DNA of 64,000 bases from Bin22 sp965207275 (lineage in GTDB: Bacteria; Chloroflexota; Dehalococcoidia; Lucifugimonadales; UBA3495): the NCBI GenBank assembly GCA_965207275.1, contig CBDBMH010000002.1, positions 2,728,001-2,792,000 of the forward strand, written 5' to 3'. This document shows positions 1-8,263 of the stretch, one piece after another. The notes under the pieces are model-generated. The model was not told where the DNA came from, did no database searches, and saw only the letters and a program-made list of their open reading frames with translations. The first letter of the stretch is position 1. Every line of letters starts with the position of its first letter. The translations under genes were made by a program, and so were the position numbers.

Positions 1-1
1 T

Positions 2-241
2 GCCTCCCGTTACCTGCCCTACCTTTTCGACCGGGGTTGGACTCCCGAAGTGGCGCGCCACGAGGAACGAACCACCTCCGGCCTGGGCCTGTTCATCGCC
101 CGCACCCTGGCCAAGCGTTACGGCGGCGACCTGACCGTCGAGAGCATGACCCACCCGGACCCGGACCATCACACCTGTTTTGTGGTGACCCTGCCCCTAC
201 ACACCAAGCCCGGCCGGAAATCGGGAGAACCGGTGGCATGA
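2..241 (+). CDS. sensor histidine kinase, C-terminal end only (partial)
   Basis: The frame is open from base 2 with no start, so the gene begins before the window. The visible 79 residues hold the end of a HATPase_c domain: the glycine-rich G2 segment TSGLGLFIARTLAKRYGGDL is typical of the ATP lid and following helix of sensor kinases. Family knowledge: such kinases autophosphorylate a histidine and pass the phosphate to a response regulator. The sensor part, the H-box and the partner lie outside the window. Its TGA overlaps the ATG of the next gene (ATGA), so the two are probably translationally coupled. The identification of the domain is fairly sure; the signal sensed is unknown. Confidence 0.8.
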   Translation, partial: ASRYLPYLFDRGWTPEVARHEERTTSGLGLFIARTLAKRYGGDLTVESMTHPDPDHHTCFVVTLPLHTKPGRKSGEPVA

Positions 242-1152
242 CCTTTCGTCCCGGCGGTAGCCGGCCCCGGTCCGCCCAGACCAATTCCGCTCTCCTGAGA
301 TTAGCAATTGTGGCCAGCCTGGGCCTGGTCATTTGGCTGGGTTGCGTCCAGGTGATAGACCGGCCGGGCGCCCCTACCGCGGCGCCACCGGAAACCCCGG
401 TCCCAGTCCTGGTTATTCCTACGCCGACTCCTGCGCCGACCGTTACGCCGACGCCTTCACCCACGCCGGCGCCCACACCGGTACCTACCCCCACAACTAC
501 CCCGACACCCACGGTCACACCAACGCCGACTCCCTCGCCCACACCTGTACCTACTCCCACAGCCACTCCGACTCCCACGGTCACACCAACGCCACCCCCT
601 ACGCCCACCTCCGGGCCCACGCCCACGCCTGTTCCTCAACCGCCCATACTCATCATTGAATCTCCCATGGACGGTGATATCATCCGGGAAGAGTCGGTCA
701 CTATCGAGGGAATTACCAGTCCGGGAGCGTCGGTCAGCGTTCGGGGTCGTGCGGTGGCTGCCGGTGAGGGGGGCCGTTTCCGCCTGAAGGTGCCCCTTGC
801 CCCCGGGGTCAATACCCTGGAAATCTTTGCCATTAACCCCAACGGCCAGCGCCAGGGGAAGACCCTGACCGTGATCCACCTGCCCGCGGAGCCCTTCTTC
901 CTGACCATCACCCAGCCCGACGAGCAGGACCGCAGGGTAACTCACCCCACCATTCGCCTGTGGGGCCGAACCGCTTCGGATGCCACCGTGGCCGTGAACG
1001 GCATTTCCATTCCCGTAGACCAACTGGGAATCTTTTCCACCACCATCAGCCTGCAGCCAGGGCCCAACATTATCCGGGTAGTTGCCACCAGCATGGGCGG
1101 GGATGTCCTGCGGGAGATGCTGGAAGTTACTTTCGAGCCGCCCCAGCCGTGA
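238..1152 (+). CDS. membrane-anchored surface protein with Thr/Pro linker and two Ig-like domains
   Basis: I start at the ATG at 238, which overlaps the stop of the kinase, rather than at the upstream in-frame codon that would lie inside it. The 304-residue product has one hydrophobic segment at about residues 19-36 ending in Gly-Cys (Cys36), an imperfect lipobox, so it is either a lipoprotein or an N-terminally anchored protein. Residues about 55-140 are an unfolded TPTP/TPVPTP linker. Two beta-rich repeats follow (about 145-225 and 230-300), each with the pattern of bacterial Ig-like/glucodextranase-B-like domains (G..V.V.G, G.F...V.L..G.N.I.V.A). Likely displayed outside the cell; ligand unknown. 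A similar linker is found in the gene that runs off the right end of the window. Confidence 0.75.
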   Translation: MTFRPGGSRPRSAQTNSALLRLAIVASLGLVIWLGCVQVIDRPGAPTAAPPETPVPVLVIPTPTPAPTVTPTPSPTPAPTPVPTPTTTPTPTVTPTPTPSPTPVPTPTATPTPTVTPTPPPTPTSGPTPTPVPQPPILIIESPMDGDIIREESVTIEGITSPGASVSVRGRAVAAGEGGRFRLKVPLAPGVNTLEIFAINPNGQRQGKTLTVIHLPAEPFFLTITQPDEQDRRVTHPTIRLWGRTASDATVAVNGISIPVDQLGIFSTTISLQPGPNIIRVVATSMGGDVLREMLEVTFEPPQP

Positions 1153-1285
1153 AGAGTTTGACTAAACATTTCTCGAGAGCGAGGTTCAAATATATCGCCC
1201 CGGCAGCTACCCCTACCAACAATCTTCAAAACCCGCTATGATCCCTTTGAGCATGTCCATCGACGTAATATAAGGAGGCCCACCC

Positions 1286-1840
1286 ATGCGCACGCCAATA
1301 ACGACCCGTGATATGGTTCCGGAGGAACTGCGTCAGGCTTTTGACCACGAGACCGCCAACACCGGCGGCGTCGTAACCGGCGGCCCCGGCTCGGCCATGA
1401 TTAACAGTCCGGAAATGCGCCGCAGGGCCAACAGCCTGGTCAACTACCTGCGCGACGAATCCACCCTGCCCAAGCGGATTCAGGAACTGGCGATGATCGT
1501 TACGGCCCGGGCTAACCATTGCCAGTACATCTGGAACGCCCACGCTGCCGGGGCGCGCCGCCAGGGCATCCCGGACGCTTTCGTGGACGCATTGCGGGAC
1601 GGTCAGCCCCTGCCGGAACTGGCTGCGGATGAGCAGGCCGTGGTGAACCTGGGCCAGGAGTTCTTCAGCACCCGCCAGGTGAGCGACGCTACCTTCCAGG
1701 CGGCCCACGACCAGTTCGGGGCGCAGGGACTGACAGAGCTTTGCACCCTGTTTGGCTACTACGCGATGCTGGCCTTCAACGCAAACACCTTCTTGATTGA
1801 TTTGCCTGAGGAGCGGACGGAAGCGGTACTGCCCATTTAG
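1286..1840 (+). CDS. carboxymuconolactone decarboxylase family protein
   Basis: A 184-residue protein with the helical AhpD/CMD core: residues about 70-95 read ELAMIVTARANHCQYIWNAH, matching the family motif E...A...C..C..H except that the first cysteine is replaced (NHCQY). AhpD-type peroxidases need both cysteines of CxxC, so a disulfide peroxidase role is unlikely; CMD-type decarboxylase or other chemistry is more plausible. An AAGGAGG ribosome-binding site lies about 6 bases before the ATG. It stands alone between the surface protein and the DUF1800 operon. Family assignment is good; substrate cannot be read from the sequence. Confidence 0.8.
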   Translation: MRTPITTRDMVPEELRQAFDHETANTGGVVTGGPGSAMINSPEMRRRANSLVNYLRDESTLPKRIQELAMIVTARANHCQYIWNAHAAGARRQGIPDAFVDALRDGQPLPELAADEQAVVNLGQEFFSTRQVSDATFQAAHDQFGAQGLTELCTLFGYYAMLAFNANTFLIDLPEERTEAVLPI

Positions 1841-1949
1841 CGCTTTTCCACAAGACTGCACGGTGATGTTGTCTTGCGATTGCCGGCCGGAAAACCATGG
1901 CAGGCCCTACCGGCCATTGGTGGAAGCGCCAAAAGCGTTCCCCAAAATG

Positions 1950-1990
1950 TTGACAGTCGCAATGGGTTAAGGTATCTTTTTTCTACCTTA
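1950..1990 (+). promoter_or_regulatory. promoter of the DUF1800-DUF1501-NHL operon with inverted repeat
   Basis: TTGACA (1950-1955), 17-base spacer, TATCTT (1973-1978). A 7-bp inverted repeat TAAGGTA (1968-1974) / TACCTTA (1984-1990) overlaps the -10 element and the predicted start point, a position suited to a repressor. The leader to the DUF1800 start is about 135 bases. Confidence 0.6.
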
Positions 1991-2120
1991 TAATCGGTAC
2001 CAAACAACGGCCTTTCAGGGGGAGTTTCAGATAGGCGGTTGGGCGGCATCGGCAAGGCCTGGTTAGCGACCGGGCCAGTGGAACAACCAAATTTGCAAAT
2101 AAATAATCGAGGAGGAATGT

Positions 2121-3539
2121 ATGGCTGACCAGCAAGATGTTGCCTTGATGGCCCACCTGTTGCGGCGCGCCGGGTTCGGAGCCAGCCGCGATGAGATTGA
2201 GGCCAAAGCTGCACAGGGCTATGACAGCGTTGTCGATGAGCTGCTCAACCCCAGTTCGGTTCCGGGGATTGAGGAAGATATGCTCATGCGGTACATGCCG
2301 GCCTACCACGAAGCAGCCGCAATTGAGACCAATATCCAGGCGTGGGTCTATCGTATGATCAACACCCCCCGCCAGTTGCAGGAAAAGATGGCCCTCTTCT
2401 GGCACATGATTTTCTGCGCCGGTCACTCCAAGATTGACAGCGGCCAGGAAATGGGTCGGATGATCCAGATGTTCCGCGACCACGGCATGGGCAACTTCCG
2501 CAATCTGCTTTGGTTGCTGTCCACCAGCCCCGCCATGGTCTATTACCTGGACAACAGCGAGAGCCATAAGACCAACCTGAACGAGAATTACGGCCGGGAG
2601 CTGCTGGAGCTGTTCTCCCTGGGCGTTGGCAAGGACGAGGAGTTCAACTACTCCGAGGACGACGTAAAGGCCTGCGCCCGCGCCTTCACCGGCTGGAACA
2701 TTGCTCCGTCGTATCCGCCCTTCCCCTATGGTCGCAGTCCCTGGGAATTCCGCTACGACCCGGCCGACCACGACGACAGCGAGAAGACCTTCCTGGGTCA
2801 GACCGGGAATCTGGACGGGGACGATGTGCTGGACATCATCGCCAGGCAGCCCGCCACCGCCCGTTTCCTTGCCCGCCACCTGTACAACTACTTCGTGGCA
2901 GACGACGTGCAGATTCCGGCCTGGCGTCTGACTCCCCCGCGGGATATGAAAGCCATCGAGGCCATGGAGAAGGCTTACTTTGAATCCGGCTACGAGATCA
3001 GGCCCATGCTGGAAGTCCTGTTCAAGTCCGACTTCTTCAAGGCGGAGGACGTCCGCTACGCCAAGGTGAAGAACCCCGCCGAAATGGTGGTCAGCACCAT
3101 GCGGCTGGTGGGCGAACACCGGGACATCCAGCCCGGCCTGTTCGAGTTCTCCCAGGAACCCAAATACATGGGCATGGACCTGATGAATCCTCCCACGGTT
3201 GAAGGCTGGCACACCGGTCGCGAGTGGATTGACAGCGGTACCCTGGTGGAGCGCATCAACTTCGCCGCCGACCTCATGGGCAACACTGAACTTCCGGGCG
3301 TACAGTCCCTGGTGGGCCGTCTGATGTCCCAGGGCGACACCCTGACTCCCGACCAGTTCGTGGAAGGCTGCCTGGACCTGACCGGTCCCCTGACCGTCAC
3401 CGACGATACCAGGGGGCAGCTGCTGGCTCATGCTTCCAAGGACGGCAACCTCAGCACGGCGAACCAAGGCGAGTTTGCCCGCCGAACCGGCGAAATGTTC
3501 CAGATGATTGCCGCTACGGCAGAGTTCCAGTTCGAGTAA
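2121..3539 (+). CDS. DUF1800 family protein
   Basis: 472 residues, helical, with the DUF1800 signature features: MAHLLRRAGFGASRDEIEA near the N terminus, RMINTPRQLQEKMALFWHMIF at about residues 75-95, NENYGRELLELFSLGVG and the FTGW motif near 190, then a C-terminal region with NPPTVEGWHTGREW. A GAGGAGG ribosome-binding site precedes the ATG. Family knowledge: DUF1800 genes are nearly always next to DUF1501 genes, as here (22 bases apart), and many members are exported. This one has no signal peptide that I can see. Function is unknown; a role together with DUF1501 at or near the envelope is inferred only from conserved pairing. Confidence 0.9.
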   Translation: MADQQDVALMAHLLRRAGFGASRDEIEAKAAQGYDSVVDELLNPSSVPGIEEDMLMRYMPAYHEAAAIETNIQAWVYRMINTPRQLQEKMALFWHMIFCAGHSKIDSGQEMGRMIQMFRDHGMGNFRNLLWLLSTSPAMVYYLDNSESHKTNLNENYGRELLELFSLGVGKDEEFNYSEDDVKACARAFTGWNIAPSYPPFPYGRSPWEFRYDPADHDDSEKTFLGQTGNLDGDDVLDIIARQPATARFLARHLYNYFVADDVQIPAWRLTPPRDMKAIEAMEKAYFESGYEIRPMLEVLFKSDFFKAEDVRYAKVKNPAEMVVSTMRLVGEHRDIQPGLFEFSQEPKYMGMDLMNPPTVEGWHTGREWIDSGTLVERINFAADLMGNTELPGVQSLVGRLMSQGDTLTPDQFVEGCLDLTGPLTVTDDTRGQLLAHASKDGNLSTANQGEFARRTGEMFQMIAATAEFQFE

Positions 3540-3561
3540 TATAGTAGAAGGAGAAGAGACT

Positions 3562-4698
3562 ATGGTTTCTACGCAGAAAGACCCGGTACTGGCCGTTCTG
3601 TCCCTTTCCGGCGGCAACGATGGCCTGAATACCGTGATTCCTTATAGCAACGGGCTTTATCGGGACTATCGCCCCACCCTGGGCATTCCCGAAGGGCAGA
3701 TCATTCCCATTAACGACGACCTGGGGTTCCACCCCACCATGGGTCCGCTGAAGAAGTTCTGGGACGAGGGTAAGCTCGCCATTTTCCTGGGCGTCGGCTA
3801 CAACAATCCCAGCTACTCTCACTTCCGGTCCATGGACATCTGGCACACCTGCGAGCCCGACAAGATCGGCACCGAGGGCTGGCTGGGTCGCGTGCTCAAG
3901 GAAATTGACCCGAACGCGGAAAACGTGCTTTGCGGCGTTAACTTCGGCCGCGGCCTTCCCCGCGCCCTGGTAATGGAAGGCGTGCCCGTCGCCTCTGTCG
4001 GCAACCTGGAGACCTATGGCCTGCTGACCGGCATCGACGGCGAGAGCCAGCGCGACCAGGCTCTGGACGTGTTTGGTCGAATGTATTCTCCGGCCATGGG
4101 CAGCGGCGCGGTGATGGACTACATCCACAGCACGGGCACCAACGCTCTGAAGGGGGCCGACATTCTGGCCACCGCCCCGGACATGTACACCTCCGAGGTT
4201 GAGTACTCCAATACCGTGGTGGGCCAGTACATGAAGAACATTGCCCAGACCCATCTGGCCGAGTTCGGCAGCCGGGTGCTCTACACCACGTCTCCGTACA
4301 ACAGCTTTGACACCCACGCCAACCAGGCTTCCCTGCATTCGGGCCTGTGGACGGATGTGTCCAACAACGTGGACACCTTCTTCCAGGACCTGCGGGACCA
4401 CAACGCCAGCGACAACGTCATGCTGCTGATGTTCACCGAGTTCGGCCGCCGCATCGGCGACAATGGCTCGGGCACCGACCACGGCGCCGGCGGCATCGCC
4501 TTCGTTGTGGGCGAGCACGTCAAGGGCGGCATCTACGGCGACTACCCGTCCCTGGAGCCCAGCCAGCAGGAAGAGGGTGGAAACCTGAAGTTCAACATGG
4601 ACTTCCGCTCCATCTACACCACCATCGTGGAAGACTTCTACAAGATGGACCCCCAGCCCATCGTTGGCGGCTCCTTCGAGAAGGTCAACTTCCTCTAG
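3562..4698 (+). CDS. DUF1501 family protein (alkaline-phosphatase superfamily fold)
   Basis: I place the start at the ATG at 3562, preceded by GAAGGAG, instead of an upstream codon inside the DUF1800 end. The 378 residues begin with a DPVLAVLSLSGGNDGLNTV strand-loop, contain MDIWHTCEPDKIGTEGWLGR (about 93-112), FDTHANQ (about 253) and TEFGRRIGDNGSGTDHG (about 290-308), all DUF1501 hallmarks in which Asp/His residues correspond to metal sites of the sulfatase/phosphatase fold. Most characterised-by-sequence relatives carry a Tat signal; here none is visible. It follows DUF1800 and precedes an NHL protein in one operon. A clear paralogue lies at 58,632-59,759. Substrate unknown. Confidence 0.9.
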   Translation: MVSTQKDPVLAVLSLSGGNDGLNTVIPYSNGLYRDYRPTLGIPEGQIIPINDDLGFHPTMGPLKKFWDEGKLAIFLGVGYNNPSYSHFRSMDIWHTCEPDKIGTEGWLGRVLKEIDPNAENVLCGVNFGRGLPRALVMEGVPVASVGNLETYGLLTGIDGESQRDQALDVFGRMYSPAMGSGAVMDYIHSTGTNALKGADILATAPDMYTSEVEYSNTVVGQYMKNIAQTHLAEFGSRVLYTTSPYNSFDTHANQASLHSGLWTDVSNNVDTFFQDLRDHNASDNVMLLMFTEFGRRIGDNGSGTDHGAGGIAFVVGEHVKGGIYGDYPSLEPSQQEEGGNLKFNMDFRSIYTTIVEDFYKMDPQPIVGGSFEKVNFL

Positions 4699-4814
4699 GC
4701 CAATGGTTGGCGGCGAGAAGTGAAGCGTAAATCCGGCGGCTCCGGCCATGTCTCCGAACAGGACCGATGGCCGGCGCCCCGGTAAAACACAATGCATATT
4801 GACGAGGTAAGAGC

Positions 4815-5819
4815 ATGAGCACCCATTTCTTTGGTCTTACCAGCCGTACTTACGAGTACAGCCACTCAGTTGGCCGAAACGAGTTCGCTGGTACGGGGTT
4901 TCGAAACCCTTCAGACATGGCAGTGGACGCCGAGGGCACGGTATACGTGGTCAACCGATCCTACGAAAATCGTCCCGACGGTGTCCGCATAACCGCCTGC
5001 ACCCTGGATGAAGAGTACATCAGCGAGTTCGCTACCTATGGAGAGGAAGACGGCAACTTCATCTGGCCCGCCGGCATCGCTATCGACAGCCAGGAAAGGC
5101 TGTTCATTACCGACGAATGGCTGAACCGGGTAACCATCATGTCCAAGGACGGCGAGTTCCTGGGCAAGTGGGGCTCCGGCGGCTCCGGCGACGGTGAACT
5201 GGACCGCCCGGCCGGCATCGCCATCAGCGACGACGGCACCGTTTTCATCGTGGACAGCCGCAACTCCCGGGTCCAGAAGTTTACCCTGGACGGCAAATAC
5301 CTGGGCCAGTTCGGCAGCCACGGCAGCGGCCCCGGCGAACTGAACATGCCCTGGGGCATTGACCTGGACAAGGACGGCAACGTCTACGTCGCCGACTGGC
5401 GGAATGACCGCATCCAGGTATTCAGCTCCGACGGTGTGTGGCAGGCCAGCTACGGACGTTCCGGCGATGGCGTGGGCGAGTTCAACCGCCCCAACGGCGT
5501 GGCCGTGGACGAAGACGGCGACATCTACGTCGCCGACTGGCTCAACGACCGGGTACAGGTGTTGGCTCCCGATGGAAGGTTTGTCACCCAGATGGTGGGC
5601 GACCACGTAATGTCCCAGTGGGGGAAGGACAAGCTGCTCTCCAACCCGGACATGATCCGCCAGCGGGCGTTGGCTTTCGCCAACGACCCGACCTACGAGC
5701 GCAACTTTGCCCATCCCTGCGCCGTCCGCGTGGACAGCCAGGGCCGGGTCTGCGTCCTGGACCACACCCGCGGCCGCATCCAGGTTTACAACAAGGTCAA
5801 GGATCCGGTGCTGGTGTAA
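4815..5819 (+). CDS. NHL-repeat beta-propeller protein
   Basis: 334 residues made of at least five NHL blades. The repeat units are visible as GELDRPAGIAISDDGTVFIVD, GELNMPWGIDLDKDGNVYVAD and GEFNRPNGVAVDEDGDIYVADW in succession at about residues 130-260, each followed by N-R-(I/V)-Q-(V/K) (NHL motif RVQKF, RIQVF, RVQVL). No signal peptide or membrane helix. NHL propellers act as binding platforms or lyases such as PAL; no catalytic set is obvious. It is the last gene of the DUF1800-DUF1501 operon (116 bases after DUF1501) and is followed by a perfect palindromic terminator. Family is certain, ligand unknown. Confidence 0.9.
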   Translation: MSTHFFGLTSRTYEYSHSVGRNEFAGTGFRNPSDMAVDAEGTVYVVNRSYENRPDGVRITACTLDEEYISEFATYGEEDGNFIWPAGIAIDSQERLFITDEWLNRVTIMSKDGEFLGKWGSGGSGDGELDRPAGIAISDDGTVFIVDSRNSRVQKFTLDGKYLGQFGSHGSGPGELNMPWGIDLDKDGNVYVADWRNDRIQVFSSDGVWQASYGRSGDGVGEFNRPNGVAVDEDGDIYVADWLNDRVQVLAPDGRFVTQMVGDHVMSQWGKDKLLSNPDMIRQRALAFANDPTYERNFAHPCAVRVDSQGRVCVLDHTRGRIQVYNKVKDPVLV

Positions 5820-5857
5820 CAGGCCGTTTCCCAAACCTTAAACCCAGGCCAAAACTC

Positions 5858-5885
5858 GAGGGGCTCACCAATTGGTGAGCCCCTC
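5858..5885 (+). terminator. terminator after the NHL gene
   Basis: A perfect 28-bp palindrome: 12-bp arms (5' arm GAGGGGCTCACC) around AATT, followed by a short T-containing tail (TTCTAT). It lies 38 bases after the NHL stop codon. Confidence 0.75.
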
Positions 5886-5974
5886 TTCTATGGCTCAAGA
5901 CGCGTGACCTGGACCAGGCTCAACCCATTCTCCAGGCAGCAAAGGGAGCGCCTCAGGGGATTGCAGGGGCAAGG

Positions 5975-6003
5975 GTAGGGGCGGCCCATGTGGCCGCCCC
6001 TAC
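5975..6003. repeat. 12-bp stem hairpin, terminator-like or dispersed palindrome
   Basis: GTAGGGGCGGCC (5975-5986), 5-base loop, then its exact complement at 5992-6003. It lies just after the stop of the minus-strand gene 6044-6394 but has no T run on either strand, so a repeat of the REP type is as likely as a terminator. Confidence 0.5.
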
Positions 6004-6043
6004 AGAATAATTCAGGTTGGTCTCTGCGCCGCACAGGTCTCAA

Positions 6044-6394
6044 TCATTCCTCGGGCGGCCCCTCGGGCATGCCGTCGTCAATCCACCGGGCAATCTCATC
6101 CACTTCCGCCCTGGTTATGAAGGGGCCGCGCAGGGGCATTTTGCCAAAGGTGCCCACGCCCCGGTAAAGGGACCGCACAAAGTGTGTGTCACGGCCGGCA
6201 ACGCCTGGTTCGATGGCTCGGAAGCCGTTAAGCACCGCGTCTCGCAGGTCTTGGGGAGTCTCCCAGTAGTATTCATGGATGCCGGGGTAGGGTTCCCGGC
6301 CCCACCGTTCCTTCCAGCGTTCCATGATGTCGGCAATGATTTCCTTTACCCTGGGCCAGTAAACGGGTTCGGGAGTTTCAGTGGGCTGCGTCAT
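6044..6394 (-). CDS. small hypothetical protein resembling a cytochrome-c C-terminal end
   Basis: 116 residues, start at the ATG at 6394 with AGGAG nine bases ahead. The N-terminal half is helical and charged (VKEIIADIMERWKERWGREP). The C-terminal end, KMPLRGPFITRAEVDEIARWIDDGMPE, looks like the last helix of a mono-haem cytochrome c domain (a 'W-I-D-x-G-x-P' ending), but there is no CxxCH haem site and no signal peptide, so it cannot bind haem covalently. I do not recognise the family. Cytosolic, function unknown. It is followed by the hairpin at 5975-6003. Confidence 0.65.
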   Translation of the reverse strand: MTQPTETPEPVYWPRVKEIIADIMERWKERWGREPYPGIHEYYWETPQDLRDAVLNGFRAIEPGVAGRDTHFVRSLYRGVGTFGKMPLRGPFITRAEVDEIARWIDDGMPEGPPEE

Positions 6395-6404
6395 GGACAA
6401 TGCT

Positions 6405-6486
6405 CCTGGATAGACTTACATGGAGATACGGGATGGACAGGATGTTCCTTTCTCAATCATCCTGTATATCCTGACCATCCATGTTT
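6405..6486. repeat. imperfect inverted repeat between 6044 gene and moaB-like gene
   Basis: ACAGGATG ... CATCCTGT with further matching outside (ATGGAGA/GGATGG against CCATCCATG) form an imperfect hairpin of the kind scattered in intergenic DNA of large bacterial genomes. No gene in it. Confidence 0.4.
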
Positions 6487-6494
6487 GAATCAAC

Positions 6495-6989
6495 CTAAAC
6501 CGGATGTTCCTGCATGGACTCCCGCCTCAGCAGTTCCAGGGCATGGGGCAGGACCGGCATAACTACCTCCAGGGTTTCGGCCACGCCCTTCGGGCTTCCG
6601 GGCAAGGTGATAATCAGGGTCTTGCCCCGGGTGCCGGCCACGGAGCGGCTGATCATAGCCATAGGGGTGAACTTCAGGGTCTCGGCCCGCATGGTTTCCG
6701 CCAGGCCCGGCACCTCCCTCTCTATAATGGAGAGGCAGGCCTCGGGAGTAACGTCATGTGGCCCCAACCCTGTCCCACCGGTACTTACGATCAGGTTGAC
6801 GTCCGGAGAGTCGGCCCACTCGGCCATGCGCTGGGCGATCATCTCCTTGTCGTCGGCAACGATTTCGTAGCGGACCAGTTCGTAGTCCGGCGGGGGCAGC
6901 ATCTCCTTGATCTTGTCTGCGCTGCCGTCCTCCTGCCGTTGTCCGTGGTATCCGGAAGTGCTTACCGTAAGAACTGCAAGTCCAAACAT
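6495..6989 (-). CDS. moaB: molybdenum cofactor biosynthesis protein, MogA/MoaB family
   Basis: 164 residues. The start is the ATG at 6989 because GGAGGAG sits six bases ahead; the longer frame to 7016 has no such site. The MoCF_biosynth fold is evident: the GGTGLGPHDVTPEA loop at about residues 77-90 binds molybdopterin, and SRSVAGTRGKTLIITLPGSPKGVAETL (about 124-150) holds the conserved LPG(S/N)P motif. MogA/MoaB proteins adenylylate molybdopterin before metal insertion; which of the two names is right cannot be decided by eye. No other Mo-cofactor gene is in the window. Cytosolic. Confidence 0.85.
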   Translation of the reverse strand: MFGLAVLTVSTSGYHGQRQEDGSADKIKEMLPPPDYELVRYEIVADDKEMIAQRMAEWADSPDVNLIVSTGGTGLGPHDVTPEACLSIIEREVPGLAETMRAETLKFTPMAMISRSVAGTRGKTLIITLPGSPKGVAETLEVVMPVLPHALELLRRESMQEHPV

Positions 6990-7050
6990 ATCTCCTCCAA
7001 GAAGGAATAATACCATAGGAGGATTGGGCGATGAAGTTTATCCGCGGATG

Positions 7051-7257
7051 TACCAGGGCAATCACGCCTTAAAGAATGTCATGCTGAGCGAAGTCGAAGC
7101 ATCTGAATCCGCACCTGACAGCCAGGAATTGGGACCCAACCCACTACTCCCAGCCAGGATTCTGGAGCCTTCGGTCCGCCGCGGCGGACTCAAGGTGACT
7201 TGATTCCTTGTTGCCAGTCCTGGCGCAATTTGAGCGAACTTTATAATGTGATTGCCT
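7051..7257. repeat. MITE-like element with CCAGGGCAATC-type ends (copy 1)
   Basis: Left end ACCAGGGCAATCAC (7051-7064), right end GTGATTGCC (about 7248-7256), inverted. Inside is the typical dispersed sequence GTCATGCTGAGCGAAGTCGAAG and a CCTTCGGTCCGCCGCGG hairpin. The same terminal sequence borders the element at 23,051-23,219. No credible ORF; it fills most of the gap between moaB and sucD. Confidence 0.5.
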
Positions 7258-7350
7258 TGCCGGGTGTACGGGAATTCGCACGACTAATGCGAGAAGCAAT
7301 CGTGAATGTTCGCGTTGATTCGTGGATTTTTGGCCAGCAGGGACGGAGCT

Positions 7351-8238
7351 TTACGCCATGCCCGCCAGCACCGCCTGAGCGGTGGCGCCGATGTCGGCGG
7401 GGGTGGGGATAATATGGGCGCCGGCCTCGCGCATGGCCGCTATCTTGGCCTCGGCCCGGGCGCTGTCGCCGGTGATGATAGCGCCGGCGTGGCCCATTCG
7501 TTTGCCCGGAGGCGCCGTGGCCCCCACGATAAGCGTGCACACGGGCTTTGACACCGACTCCTTTATGTAAGCCGCCGCTTCCTGCTCCATTGTCCCGCCA
7601 ATCTCTCCGATGAAGACTATGAGGTCAGTTCCCGGGTCCTCGTTGTACAGGCGCAGGACTTCGGCGAAGCTGGTGCCGATGATGGGGTCGCCGCCGATGC
7701 CAACGCAGCTGGACTGGCCAATGCCCAGGTTGGTCAACTGGCCCACCGCTTCATAAGTGAGAGTCCCGCTGCGGGAAACCACGCCAACCCGGCCGGGCAT
7801 GTGGATGTTTCCGGGCATTATGCCCACCTTGCAGTGGGCCCCGGGATTGATCATGCCGGGACAATTGGGGCCGATTAGCCTCACTTCGGGCTTGCGTTCC
7901 AGGTAACGGGCAACCTTAGCCATATCCTGCACGGGAACGCCCTCGGTGATGCAGGCAATCAGGGGAACGCCGGCATCGGCCGCCTCCACAATGGCATCAG
8001 GCGCGAAGGGGGGCGGGACGAATATCAGGGAGACGTTGGCGCCGGTTTCGGCCACCGCCTGTTCCACCGAGTTAAACACGGGCACCGTTTCCTCGAACAT
8101 CTGGCCGCCCCGTCCGGGAGTAACACCGGCCACCACGTTGGTGCCGTAGGCCATTCCCGCTCGGGCGTGAAAGCTGCCCTCCCGCCCGGTAATGCCCTGG
8201 ACGAGGATGCGTGAATTTTCATCTAGCAGGATACCCAT
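7351..8238 (-). CDS. sucD: succinyl-CoA ligase, alpha subunit
   Basis: 295 residues, full length for the family. Residues 1-20 (ENSRILVQGITGREGSFHAR) begin the CoA-binding Rossmann fold; GPNCPGMINP at about 124-133 is conserved; the phosphohistidine loop is GHAGAIITGDSARAEAK at about 246-262, where the catalytic His is present. With the beta subunit it interconverts succinyl-CoA and succinate with nucleotide phosphorylation in the citric acid cycle. It starts 25 bases after sucC ends, the usual order. Cytosolic. Confidence 0.95.
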   Translation of the reverse strand: MGILLDENSRILVQGITGREGSFHARAGMAYGTNVVAGVTPGRGGQMFEETVPVFNSVEQAVAETGANVSLIFVPPPFAPDAIVEAADAGVPLIACITEGVPVQDMAKVARYLERKPEVRLIGPNCPGMINPGAHCKVGIMPGNIHMPGRVGVVSRSGTLTYEAVGQLTNLGIGQSSCVGIGGDPIIGTSFAEVLRLYNEDPGTDLIVFIGEIGGTMEQEAAAYIKESVSKPVCTLIVGATAPPGKRMGHAGAIITGDSARAEAKIAAMREAGAHIIPTPADIGATAQAVLAGMA

Positions 8239-8263
8239 GCTTGGTTTCTACTCCAGGTGTGGA

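Noticed and set aside
93..626. Long minus-strand frame rich in Val-Gly.
   Set aside because: It is the antisense shadow of the Thr/Pro linker repeat in the plus-strand gene at 238-1152.
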